Positions 56,853 to 64,000 of a stretch of DNA of 64,000 nucleotides are shown here, in pieces. The stretch lies in the NCBI RefSeq assembly GCF_016641735.1, contig NZ_JAEDAO010000001.1, positions 930,001 through 994,000 of the forward strand. The letters are read 5' to 3'. Every line of letters starts with the position of its first letter. The first letter of the stretch is position 1. The notes under the pieces are model-generated. The model was not told the origin of the DNA. It saw nothing but the letters and a program-made list of their open reading frames with translations, and did not search any database. Origin of the DNA: Ramlibacter algicola (lineage in GTDB: Bacteria; Pseudomonadota; Gammaproteobacteria; Burkholderiales; Burkholderiaceae_C). The position numbers were made by a program, and so were the translations under genes.

Positions 56853-58028
56853 ATGACGCAGGAATCCACGGCCTTGTCGCCGCGCGCGCTGGAGCTGGCG
56901 CAAACCTTGGTTCGCATGAACACGGTCAGCGCCAACAGCAACCTCGAGCTCATCCACTTCGCGCGCGACCACCTGGCGCGGCTGGGCGTCACCTCCCGGT
57001 TGACCTTCAATGCCGACAGGACCAAGGCCAACCTGTTCGCCACCCTGGGCGAAGGCAAGCCGGCCGGCGTGATCGTCTCGGGCCACACTGACACCGTGCC
57101 GTGGGACGGGCAGGACTGGACCACCGATCCGCTGGGCGCCGAGGTGAAGGACGGCCGCCTGCACGGCCGCGGCTCGGCCGACATGAAGAGCTTCATCGCG
57201 ATCGCGTTGGCACAGGCCGACAGCTTCCTGGCCAGCGACGCGCCGTTCGCGATCCACCTCGCGTTCAGCTACGACGAGGAGGTCGGCTGCTTCGGCGTGC
57301 GCGAGCTCATCGCCGACATGCGCGACGCGGGCATCCGCCCGCTGGCGTGCGTCATCGGCGAGCCCACCAGCATGGTGCCCGCCATCGCGCACAAGGGCGT
57401 GTACCGCTACAAGTGCTGCGTGCGCGGCAAGGAGGCGCATTCGTCGCTGACGCCGCAGTCGGTGAATGCGATCGAGATGGCCGCGCGCGTGGTCGGCCAC
57501 GTGCGCGACATGGCGGACCGCTTCCAGCGCGAGGAGCCGCGCTACGAAGGTTTCGACGTGCCGTACTCCACGGCGAGCGTCGGCCAGTTTCACGGCGGCA
57601 TCGCCGACAACGTCGTGCCGCGCGACGCCGAGTTCCGCTACGAATTCCGCGACCTGCCCACGGCCGACGCGCGCGCGATGCAGGCGCAGGTGGTCGACTA
57701 CGCGCGCTCGCTCGAGCCCGCGATGAAGCAGGTCGCGCCGGACACGGGCTTCTCGTTCGAGACCATCTGCGAGATCCCGAGCTTCCTCGGATCCGCCGGC
57801 GACGCCGTCACGCAGCTCGCCCAGCGCCTGGCCGGCGAGCGCCGCACCACGCTGGTCGCGTTCGGGACCGAAGCCGGCCTGTTCAAGAACGCCGGCATCC
57901 CGACCGTGGTCTGCGGCCCCGGCAGCATCGTGCAGGCGCACCAGCCCGACGAATACGTCGAGCTGGCGCAACTGGCTCGCTGCGAGGCGTTCCTGCGCGG
58001 GTTGGCAAGCGCGCGCGAGATTGGCTGA
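56853..58028 (+). CDS. argE: Acetylornithine deacetylase
   Basis: 391 residues of the M20A family. Metal-site motifs SGHTDTVPWDGQDW, GRGSADMKSF, DEEVGCFG and late QAHQPDEYVE are present, and the length fits ArgE. It releases ornithine from N-acetylornithine for arginine synthesis, although ArgE-like deacylases with other substrates exist. Start ATG 56853. Confidence 0.88.
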   Translation: MTQESTALSPRALELAQTLVRMNTVSANSNLELIHFARDHLARLGVTSRLTFNADRTKANLFATLGEGKPAGVIVSGHTDTVPWDGQDWTTDPLGAEVKDGRLHGRGSADMKSFIAIALAQADSFLASDAPFAIHLAFSYDEEVGCFGVRELIADMRDAGIRPLACVIGEPTSMVPAIAHKGVYRYKCCVRGKEAHSSLTPQSVNAIEMAARVVGHVRDMADRFQREEPRYEGFDVPYSTASVGQFHGGIADNVVPRDAEFRYEFRDLPTADARAMQAQVVDYARSLEPAMKQVAPDTGFSFETICEIPSFLGSAGDAVTQLAQRLAGERRTTLVAFGTEAGLFKNAGIPTVVCGPGSIVQAHQPDEYVELAQLARCEAFLRGLASAREIG

Positions 58029-58033
58029 AGACA

Positions 58034-58157
58034 GAACTCCCTAACGCAGAGGTCACGGAGCGAGCGCAGAGGTCGCAGAAGGAATCAAAGGATTCCTTCA
58101 TCGTTCTGTTCTGCGTTCTCTGCGCTTGCTCTGCGTCCTCTGCGTTCGGGTGTCCGC
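58034..58157. repeat. CGCAGA palindromic repeat, copy 3
   Basis: Opens GAACTCCCTAACGCAGAGG and closes CTCTGCGTTCGGGTGTCCGC, with the hexamer-rich hairpin arms of copies 1 and 2. Starts 6 nt after the argE stop. Confidence 0.8.
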
Positions 58158-58159
58158 CT

Positions 58160-58504
58160 TTACGGGCGGGTCGCGGTGTCCGCCGAAGCGCCGCTGGCCT
58201 TCGTGTCGGGCAGGTGGCTCTCGACCGACTTGCCGGTCCGGCGCATGGCGTCGGCGGTCTTGTGGCCGGCGTTCTTGGCGGCCTTGCCGGTCTTCTTGGC
58301 GACGCGTTTGGTGGCCTGGGCCGGACGCGAGTTCTCGGCGCGCTCGACGATGGCGGGCTTGCTGCCGTTCGTTTCGCTCACGCCGGTCTGCATCGGGCGG
58401 TTGCCGGTCTCGGGCGCGGCGGGCTTGTCGGCGGTCTGCGCTTGCGCGGCCCCGACGACGAGGGCGATGGCGGCGGCGATGCCGCCGGCGAGGATGCGGT
58501 TCAT
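58160..58504 (-). CDS. Small exported Lys-rich protein
   Basis: 114 residues. Signal peptide of about 22 residues ending AQA, then a polar, probably disordered chain with Lys/Ala-rich helix-like stretches (KRVAKKTGKAAKNAGHKTADAMRRTGKS). It resembles small periplasmic or histone-like-tail proteins; no known domain. It ends 2 nt beyond the CGCAGA repeat. Confidence 0.6.
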   Translation of the reverse strand: MNRILAGGIAAAIALVVGAAQAQTADKPAAPETGNRPMQTGVSETNGSKPAIVERAENSRPAQATKRVAKKTGKAAKNAGHKTADAMRRTGKSVESHLPDTKASGASADTATRP

Positions 58505-58646
58505 GTGAGCTCCCTGTGTGTGCAAGTGGATGACGCGCAGTATTCCGTGCGCGCCATCCGCCGTGGGAGCGTGGGAATGGGTCTTGGGCAGTTCCTACAC
58601 GCAGTTGCGTGCGCTGCCGACCCAGCCGTAGGAGGCGCGGCGGCGC

Positions 58647-59780
58647 TTACTCGCGCACGCGGCCCTGGGAATCGATGAGGCTCAGTTCCACCATCTTCGA
58701 CGCCACGCGCGCATCCGCGAAGTGCACGCGGAACCCGCCGAGGTTGACGTCGTCCAGGCTCTCGACGGCCTTGCGCAGCTTGGCGCGGCCGGCGTCGCGC
58801 GGCATGCGCCTGGCGGCTTCGACGAACGCCTTCGCGGCCAGGTAGCCCTCGAGCATGTAGACGTTCGGCGCGCCGGCCTTGGCGGCCTGGGCATCGGCCG
58901 TGAGCTCGCGCACGACCGCGATCTTGGCGCTGTCGCTCTTGGGGACGACCCGCACGACGACGACGCCGGCACCCGTCGGGCCCAGCTGCTCGGCGAGCAG
59001 CTTCTCGCCGGTGTTCGAGAAGCCGTAGATCGGGCCGCGGAAGCCCTTCTCGCGCAGGTCGCGCACCGCGCCGGCGGCGGCGGACGCGTCGTTGATCACC
59101 AGCACCGATTCCGGATTGGCCGCCAGCGTCTTGTCGACGGTGCCGGCCACGGCGCCCGAGGCCAGCATCTGCTTGGACACCAGGTTGGCGCCCAGGCCGG
59201 TCATGGTGCGCTCGGCCGCGTCGAGCGCGGCCAGCGACTCGCCGTCGCCGCCGTAGAGGATGGCGAGCTTGCGGGCGCCCAGCGTTTCGGCGTGCTTCGT
59301 GATCGCGGCGGCTTCTTCCGAATAGCCGGGGCGCAGCGAGTACACGTTGGCGTAGTTGGCGCCGCGGAGCTCGTCGGCGCCCGCCGCCGGCGCGAACAGC
59401 AGCACGTCGGTGTCCTTCACCAGCGGGTACGAGGCGGCGACCTGCGGTGAACCGTAGTAGCCGAACAGCGCGAGCACGCCTTGTTGCAGCAGCTTCTTCG
59501 TGTTGGCGGCCGCGGTGGCGGCGTTGCCGTGATCGTCCAGCGTGACCAGCTCGACCTGGCGGCCGTTGACGCCGCCGGCCGCGTTGACCTTGTCGAAGTA
59601 GAGCTTGGCGCCGGTGTGGAACGGCCCCGCCAGCGCCGAACCGGGGCCGGTGAGCGCAAGCGACTGGCCGAGCACCAGGCTGGACTTGGTCACGCCGTCC
59701 TGGGCGTGCGCGACCGCGCTTGCGCCGGCGAGGGCGGCTACCATGGCGGCTTGCAGCCAGCGGCGGCGGAGGGTGTTCAT
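58647..59780 (-). CDS. ABC transporter substrate-binding protein (branched-chain amino-acid type)
   Basis: 377 residues. Signal peptide ends AHAQ near residue 27; there is no lipobox, so it is free in the periplasm. LVLGQSLALTGPGSALAG and GGVNGRQVELVTLDD are the Peripla_BP_6 (LivJ/UrtA-like) start. No permease or ATPase gene is near, so it is an orphan and its ligand cannot be inferred. Start ATG 59780. Confidence 0.85.
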   Translation of the reverse strand: MNTLRRRWLQAAMVAALAGASAVAHAQDGVTKSSLVLGQSLALTGPGSALAGPFHTGAKLYFDKVNAAGGVNGRQVELVTLDDHGNAATAAANTKKLLQQGVLALFGYYGSPQVAASYPLVKDTDVLLFAPAAGADELRGANYANVYSLRPGYSEEAAAITKHAETLGARKLAILYGGDGESLAALDAAERTMTGLGANLVSKQMLASGAVAGTVDKTLAANPESVLVINDASAAAGAVRDLREKGFRGPIYGFSNTGEKLLAEQLGPTGAGVVVVRVVPKSDSAKIAVVRELTADAQAAKAGAPNVYMLEGYLAAKAFVEAARRMPRDAGRAKLRKAVESLDDVNLGGFRVHFADARVASKMVELSLIDSQGRVRE

Positions 59781-59849
59781 GGGGATGCCTTTCGGGTCTC
59801 GTCCGCGGCCCAGACAGCGGCCGCGCTGCCCGACAGCATAGGAACAAAG

Positions 59850-61916
59850 TTGAGCTTGCCCATCGGCATTCCCCCTAGCGGGACCGTGAACGGCCAGGTT
59901 TTGGGCGCCTGTCCGCACGATTGTCCCGACACGTGTTCCCTCGTCACCACGGTCCAGGACGGCGTGGCGGTGAAGGTGCACGGCAATCCCGACCATCCGT
60001 CGACCGACGGCGTGCTGTGCGCGAAGGTGTCCCGTTACACCGAGCGCACCTACCACGCCGACCGCCTGCTGCATCCGCTCAAGCGCGTCGGCCCGAAGGG
60101 ATCGGGCCGCTTCGAGCGCGTCACCTGGGACCAGGCGCTCGACGACATCGCAGCCCGGCTGAAGGCGATCGGCGAGCGCGATCCGCAGGCCATCCTGCCC
60201 TACAGCTACTGCGGCACGATGGGACTGGTGCAGGGCGAAGGCATGGCCGGCCGCTTCTTCCACAAGCTGGGCGCGTCGCTGCTCGATCGCACCATCTGCG
60301 CCAGCGCAGGCGCCGCGGGGCTGACCCACACGCTGGGCGGCAAGGTCGGCATGAAGGTGGAGTTCTTCACCGAAGCGAAGCTGATCGTGCTGTGGGGCAG
60401 CAACTCGATCACCAGCACGGTGCATTTCTGGCGCCTGGCGCAGGAAGCCAAGCGGCAGGGCGCGCGGCTGGTGTGCATCGACCCGCGCCGCACCGAAACG
60501 GCGCAGAAGTGCCACGACCACCTGCAGCTCCTGCCGGGCACCGACGCGGCGCTGGCGCTCGCGGTGATGCACGAACTGGTCGTCAACGACTGGCTGGACC
60601 ACGACTACCTCGCGCAGCACACGCTTGGCTGGGACGCGCTGCGTGAACGCGCGCTGCGCTGGTCGCCCGAGCGGGCGGCCGCCGTGTGTGGCATTCCCGC
60701 GCAGCAGATCCGCGACTTCGCGCGCCTGTACGGCACCACCAGGCCCGCGGCGATCCGCCTGAACTACGGCATGCAGCGCGTGCGCGGCGGCGGCAACGCG
60801 GCGCGCGCCATCGCGTGCCTGCCCGCGCTGACGGGCGCATGGCGGCATCGCGCCGGCGGCGTGCTGCTGTCGTCGTCCGGCTGGTTCCCGGTCGACGGCG
60901 CGGCGCTGCGTCGGCCCGACCTGCTCGCGGGCCGCAGGCCGCGCACGCTGAACATGGTGCAGGTCGGCGACGACCTGCTGCGGCCGTCGTCGCCGTCCTT
61001 CGGCCCGCAGGTCGAAGCGATGGTCGTCTACAACTGCAACCCGGTGGCCGTGGCGCCGGACTCGGGCAAGGTGGTGCGCGGCTTCTCGCGCGAGGACCTG
61101 TTCACCGTCGTCCTCGAGCAGTTCCGGACCGACACCGCCGACTACGCCGACTACATCCTGCCCGCGACGACGCAGCTGGAACACTGGGACGTCCACACCA
61201 CGTACGGCCATACCGACGTGATGCTGAACCGCCCGGCGATCGCGCCCGTGGGCGAATGCAAGCCGAACTCGGAGATCTTCCGCGAGCTCGCGCGCCGCAT
61301 GGGCTTCGACGACCCGTGCTTCGCCGACAGCGACGAGCACATGTGCCGCCAGGCCTTCGGGGACCGTGTCGACTTCGAGGAACTGCTGGCCAAGGGCTTC
61401 GCGCCGCTGCATATTCCCGACGCGCCGTTCGCGCACGGGCGCTTCCCGACCGCATCCGGCAAGTGCGAGTTCTTCAGCGCGGAACTCGCGCGCCAGGGCT
61501 TCGATGGGCTGCCCGACCACGTGCCCAACCACGAACCGGCGGGATCGTCGGCCGCGTACCCGCTGGCGATGATCTCGCCGCCCGCGCGCAACTTCCTCAA
61601 TTCGACCTTCGTCAACCTGCAGAGCCTGCGCGACATCGAGCGCGAGCCGTTCCTGGAGATCCACCCGGTCGACGCCCAGTCGCGCGGCCTCGCGACGGGC
61701 AGCGTCGTGCGCGTCTTCAACGATCGCGGCGAATACCACTGCAAGGCCGAAGTCACCGAGCGCGCGCGCCCCGGCGTCGTCAACGGGCTGGGCATCTGGT
61801 GGCGCAAGGACGGCCTGCGGCAGACCAACGTCAACGAGCTCACCAGCCAGAAGCTGACCGACATGGGCAACGGGCCGGTGTTCTACGACTGCCTGGTGGA
61901 AGTGCAGGCCGCGTGA
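59850..61916 (+). CDS. Molybdopterin-dependent oxidoreductase
   Basis: 688 residues of the DMSO-reductase family. A [4Fe-4S] site is formed by CPHDCPDTC and a fourth Cys in GVLCAKVSRY. TICASAGAAG lies at the molybdenum-binding region, and a C-terminal molydop_binding domain (NSTFVNLQSL, EIHPVDAQSRGLATG) follows. There is no Tat signal, so it is cytoplasmic. TTG 59850 has AGGAAC at 6 nt; GTG 59886 is an alternative. Substrate unknown. Its stop overlaps the next start (GTGA). Confidence 0.85.
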   Translation: MSLPIGIPPSGTVNGQVLGACPHDCPDTCSLVTTVQDGVAVKVHGNPDHPSTDGVLCAKVSRYTERTYHADRLLHPLKRVGPKGSGRFERVTWDQALDDIAARLKAIGERDPQAILPYSYCGTMGLVQGEGMAGRFFHKLGASLLDRTICASAGAAGLTHTLGGKVGMKVEFFTEAKLIVLWGSNSITSTVHFWRLAQEAKRQGARLVCIDPRRTETAQKCHDHLQLLPGTDAALALAVMHELVVNDWLDHDYLAQHTLGWDALRERALRWSPERAAAVCGIPAQQIRDFARLYGTTRPAAIRLNYGMQRVRGGGNAARAIACLPALTGAWRHRAGGVLLSSSGWFPVDGAALRRPDLLAGRRPRTLNMVQVGDDLLRPSSPSFGPQVEAMVVYNCNPVAVAPDSGKVVRGFSREDLFTVVLEQFRTDTADYADYILPATTQLEHWDVHTTYGHTDVMLNRPAIAPVGECKPNSEIFRELARRMGFDDPCFADSDEHMCRQAFGDRVDFEELLAKGFAPLHIPDAPFAHGRFPTASGKCEFFSAELARQGFDGLPDHVPNHEPAGSSAAYPLAMISPPARNFLNSTFVNLQSLRDIEREPFLEIHPVDAQSRGLATGSVVRVFNDRGEYHCKAEVTERARPGVVNGLGIWWRKDGLRQTNVNELTSQKLTDMGNGPVFYDCLVEVQAA

Positions 61917-63013
61917 GCAAGCGCTGGGTGGTCGGGTCCTCGCTCGCCGGCACGATGGTGCTGGCGACCTTCGCGCTCGCGCTCACGGGCTGCAGCAACA
62001 TCGGCTACTACCTGCAGTCGGCAGGCGGCCACCTGCGCGTGATGAACGCCGCGCGGCCGGTGCGCGAAGTGATCGCCGACGACACCTCGCCAGAGCGGCT
62101 GCGCAAGCAACTGGAGCTGAGCCAGCGGATCCGCGAGTTCGCGTCGCATGACCTCCAGCTGCCCGACAACCCCAGCTATCGCCGCTATGCCGACCTGCAC
62201 CGCAGCGCGGTGATCTGGAACGTCGTCGCCGCGCCGCCCGATTCGCTCAAGCTCAAGACCTGGTGTTTCCCTATCACCGGCTGCATCACCTACCGCGGCT
62301 ACTTCGACGAGAAGGAGGCGCGCGCCGAAGCGGCCCGGCTGGCGGCGGAAGGCATGGAGTCGGCGGCGTACCCCGTGCCCGCGTATTCCACGCTGGGCTG
62401 GATGAACTGGGCCGGCGGTGACCCGCTGCTCAACACCTTCATCTACTACCCCGAGGGCGAGCTCGCGCGGCTGGTGTTCCACGAGCTGGCGCACCAGGTC
62501 GTGTACGCCAAGGACGACTCGATGTTCAACGAGTCGTTCGCCACCGCCGTCGAACGCCTGGGCGTGCGGCGTTGGCTGGACACGCAGGCCAGCGAGAAGG
62601 CCCGCGCCGATTACGTCGTCTACAACGGCCGGCGGCTGCAGTTCCGCGCGTTGACGCAGGCCACGCGCCGCGACCTGCAATCCCTGTACGAGACGCATCC
62701 GGACCCGGTCGCCCGCGAGAAGCGCAAGCAGGAGATCCTGGCGAACTTCCGCGCCGGCTACCGCCAGTTGCGCGACGGCTGGAACCTCGACCCGAACCGC
62801 CTGCGCCTCACCGACCAGTGGGTGGCGGAGGCCAACAACGCGTCGTTCGGCGCGCAGGCGACGTACGACGAACTGGTGCCCGGCTTCGAGGCGCTGTTCG
62901 CCTCGGTCGGTGGCGACTGGACCCGCTTCTATGATGAAGCGCGGCGGCTGGCGAAGCTGCCCAAGGCCGAACGCCATCTGTTCCTGAAGGACAAGGAGAA
63001 CGCCCATGCCTGA
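61913..63013 (+). CDS. Putative aminopeptidase lipoprotein
   Basis: 366 residues. Signal peptide with lipobox ALTGC (C27). FHELAHQVVYAKDDSMFNESFAT carries the HEXXH zinc site with a downstream Glu, in a gluzincin-like arrangement; the sequence matches the 'putative aminopeptidase' family (PF10023) as I recall it. GTG 61913 overlaps the stop of the oxidoreductase, and it overlaps the next gene by 8 nt, so it lies in the middle of an operon. Confidence 0.85.
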   Translation: MSKRWVVGSSLAGTMVLATFALALTGCSNIGYYLQSAGGHLRVMNAARPVREVIADDTSPERLRKQLELSQRIREFASHDLQLPDNPSYRRYADLHRSAVIWNVVAAPPDSLKLKTWCFPITGCITYRGYFDEKEARAEAARLAAEGMESAAYPVPAYSTLGWMNWAGGDPLLNTFIYYPEGELARLVFHELAHQVVYAKDDSMFNESFATAVERLGVRRWLDTQASEKARADYVVYNGRRLQFRALTQATRRDLQSLYETHPDPVAREKRKQEILANFRAGYRQLRDGWNLDPNRLRLTDQWVAEANNASFGAQATYDELVPGFEALFASVGGDWTRFYDEARRLAKLPKAERHLFLKDKENAHA

Positions 63014-63374
63014 CATCCACATCGAACGCGCGCACAAGCTGGGCCTGGCCAAGGCGCGGGAACTCGCGTTCAAGTGGGCGGAGACGGCGGAGGCGAAGCT
63101 CGACATGGACTGCACCTACGAGGAGGGCAAGTCGTCCGACCTCGTGACCTTCACCCGCTCGGGCGTCAACGGCGAGCTGAAGGTGACCGGCAGCAAGTTC
63201 GAGCTGGAAGCGCGCCTGGGCTTCCTGCTGGGCGCGTTCAAGGACCGCATCGAGGCCGAGATCACGAAGAACCTCGACGAACTGCTGGCGCAGGACGATC
63301 CGCACGCGGCGTTCGACAAGGCCGTGGCCAAGGCGTCGGGCAAGGGCGCCAAGCCCAAGGCGCGCAAGGCCTGA
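63006..63374 (+). CDS. PHA granule-associated protein (polyhydroxyalkanoic acid system family)
   Basis: 122 residues. IHIERAHKLGLAKARELAFKWAE, then a ferredoxin-like centre (GSKFELEARLGFLLGAFKDRIEAEI) and a Lys-rich tail fit the PHA_gran_rgn family. It is inferred to act at polyhydroxyalkanoate granules. It overlaps the aminopeptidase gene by 8 nt and precedes the CoA-transferase by 1 nt, suggesting a three- or four-gene operon. Confidence 0.85.
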   Translation: MPDIHIERAHKLGLAKARELAFKWAETAEAKLDMDCTYEEGKSSDLVTFTRSGVNGELKVTGSKFELEARLGFLLGAFKDRIEAEITKNLDELLAQDDPHAAFDKAVAKASGKGAKPKARKA

Positions 63375-63375
63375 G

Positions 63376-64000
63376 ATGGCGACCCCGGGCCCGCTCGCCG
63401 GCCTCAAGGTGCTGGAACTCGGCCAGCTGATCGCCGGCCCGTTCGCGGCCAAGACGCTAGCCGACTTCGGCGCCGACGTGATCAAGGTGGAGCCGCCCGG
63501 CACGGGCGACCCGCTGCGCAAGTGGCGCCTGCTCAAGGACGGCACCTCCGTGTGGTGGCAGGTGCAGTCGCGCAACAAGCGCTCGCTGACGCTGGACCTG
63601 AAGGACCCGCAGGCGCAGGACGTGGTGCGGCGCCTCGCGCAGGAAGCCGACGTGCTGGTGGAGAACTTCCGTCCCGGCGCGCTGGAAGGCTGGGGGCTCG
63701 CGCCCGAGTCGTTGCTCGAAAGCAATCCGCGGCTCGTCGTGCTGCGCATCAGCGGCTACGGCCAGACCGGGCCGTACCGCGATCGCCCGGGCTTCGGCGT
63801 CGTCGCCGAAGCGATGGGTGGCCTGAGGCACCTCACGGCCGAACCGGGCCGCGTGCCGGTGCGCGTGGGTGTGTCGATCGGGGACACGCTCGCCGCGCTG
63901 CACGGTGTCATCGGGATCCTGATGGCCTTGCACGAGCGGCAGAAGAGCGGGCGCGGGCAGGTGATCGACGTCGCGCTGTACGAGGCCGTCTTCAACTGCA
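63376..64000 (+). CDS. CaiB/BaiF family CoA-transferase, 5' part
   Basis: The first 208 codons, running off the window. The start [46 protein letters not shown] and GDTLAALHGVIG (with the catalytic Asp) are class III CoA-transferase motifs. It is clearly related to frc but lacks the Oxalobacter-type features, so the substrate is open. Start ATG 63376 is 1 nt after the PHA gene stop. Confidence 0.88.
   Translation, partial: MATPGPLAGLKVLELGQLIAGPFAAKTLADFGADVIKVEPPGTGDPLRKWRLLKDGTSVWWQVQSRNKRSLTLDLKDPQAQDVVRRLAQEADVLVENFRPGALEGWGLAPESLLESNPRLVVLRISGYGQTGPYRDRPGFGVVAEAMGGLRHLTAEPGRVPVRVGVSIGDTLAALHGVIGILMALHERQKSGRGQVIDVALYEAVFNC

Overview
The window is chromosomal DNA of very high G+C content (roughly 70% by eye) with dense coding on both strands and almost no gaps. 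Gene content points to a betaproteobacterium of the order Burkholderiales, probably Comamonadaceae (Ramlibacter/Variovorax-like). Pointers are a KgtP-type 2-oxoglutarate symporter, a PHA granule-associated protein, DUF3297 and DUF6494 proteins, an oxalyl-CoA decarboxylase/formyl-CoA transferase operon, and two families of short palindromic repeats. This placement is an inference from memory of protein families, not from a search. There are no rRNA or tRNA genes, prophages, insertion sequences or CRISPR arrays.

Layout. 1-10 kb: the end of a glycerate 2-kinase gene, a receiver-only response regulator, rsgA with a possible leader, an MFS permease/thioesterase pair, a large lipoprotein with a strong terminator, an alpha/beta hydrolase and several small membrane proteins. 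10-25 kb: a purine-use region. Xanthine dehydrogenase xdhAB diverges from a complete BMP-type (nucleoside-like) ABC transporter operon, and an adenine deaminase gene lies 5 kb further on. Between them are a small lipoprotein and a 1027-residue subtilisin-like lipoprotein. 25-30 kb: small conserved genes, a DJ-1/PfpI protein, a DUF3313 protein and an osmoprotectant transporter with substrate-binding and permease domains fused. 30-35 kb: a formyltransferase, then a minus-strand series of OmpR-type response regulator, histidine kinase and DegP-like protease, preceded by a LysR regulator. 36-43 kb: a Crp/Fnr regulator divergent from oxc-frc and an ADP-forming acyl-CoA synthetase (oxalate catabolism), with a TauE/SafE permease behind the regulator. 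43-53 kb: haloacid dehalogenase, D-amino-acid dehydrogenase, an S9 peptidase and several proteins of unknown function, including a degenerate GGDEF protein. 53-64 kb: kgtP, a DUF2817 metallopeptidase-like protein, an M20 amidohydrolase, argE, a branched-chain amino-acid-type binding protein, a molybdopterin oxidoreductase, a lipoprotein aminopeptidase, a PHA granule protein and the start of a CaiB/BaiF CoA-transferase gene.

The most informative non-coding signals are these. (i) Two TTGA-N6-TCAA boxes lie exactly 50 bp apart between the Crp/Fnr gene and oxc, placed as for a class II promoter. (ii) CTTAA-N6-type boxes lie at the same 11-bp distance from a CAAANT hexamer in front of both the response regulator gene and the degP-like gene, and a hairpin covers the degP ribosome binding site. 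(iii) Five copies of a REP-like repeat each lie within 10 nt of a stop codon, and one now encodes the tail of the histidine kinase. (iv) Three copies of a second, about 100-125-bp palindromic repeat lie just behind plus-strand genes.
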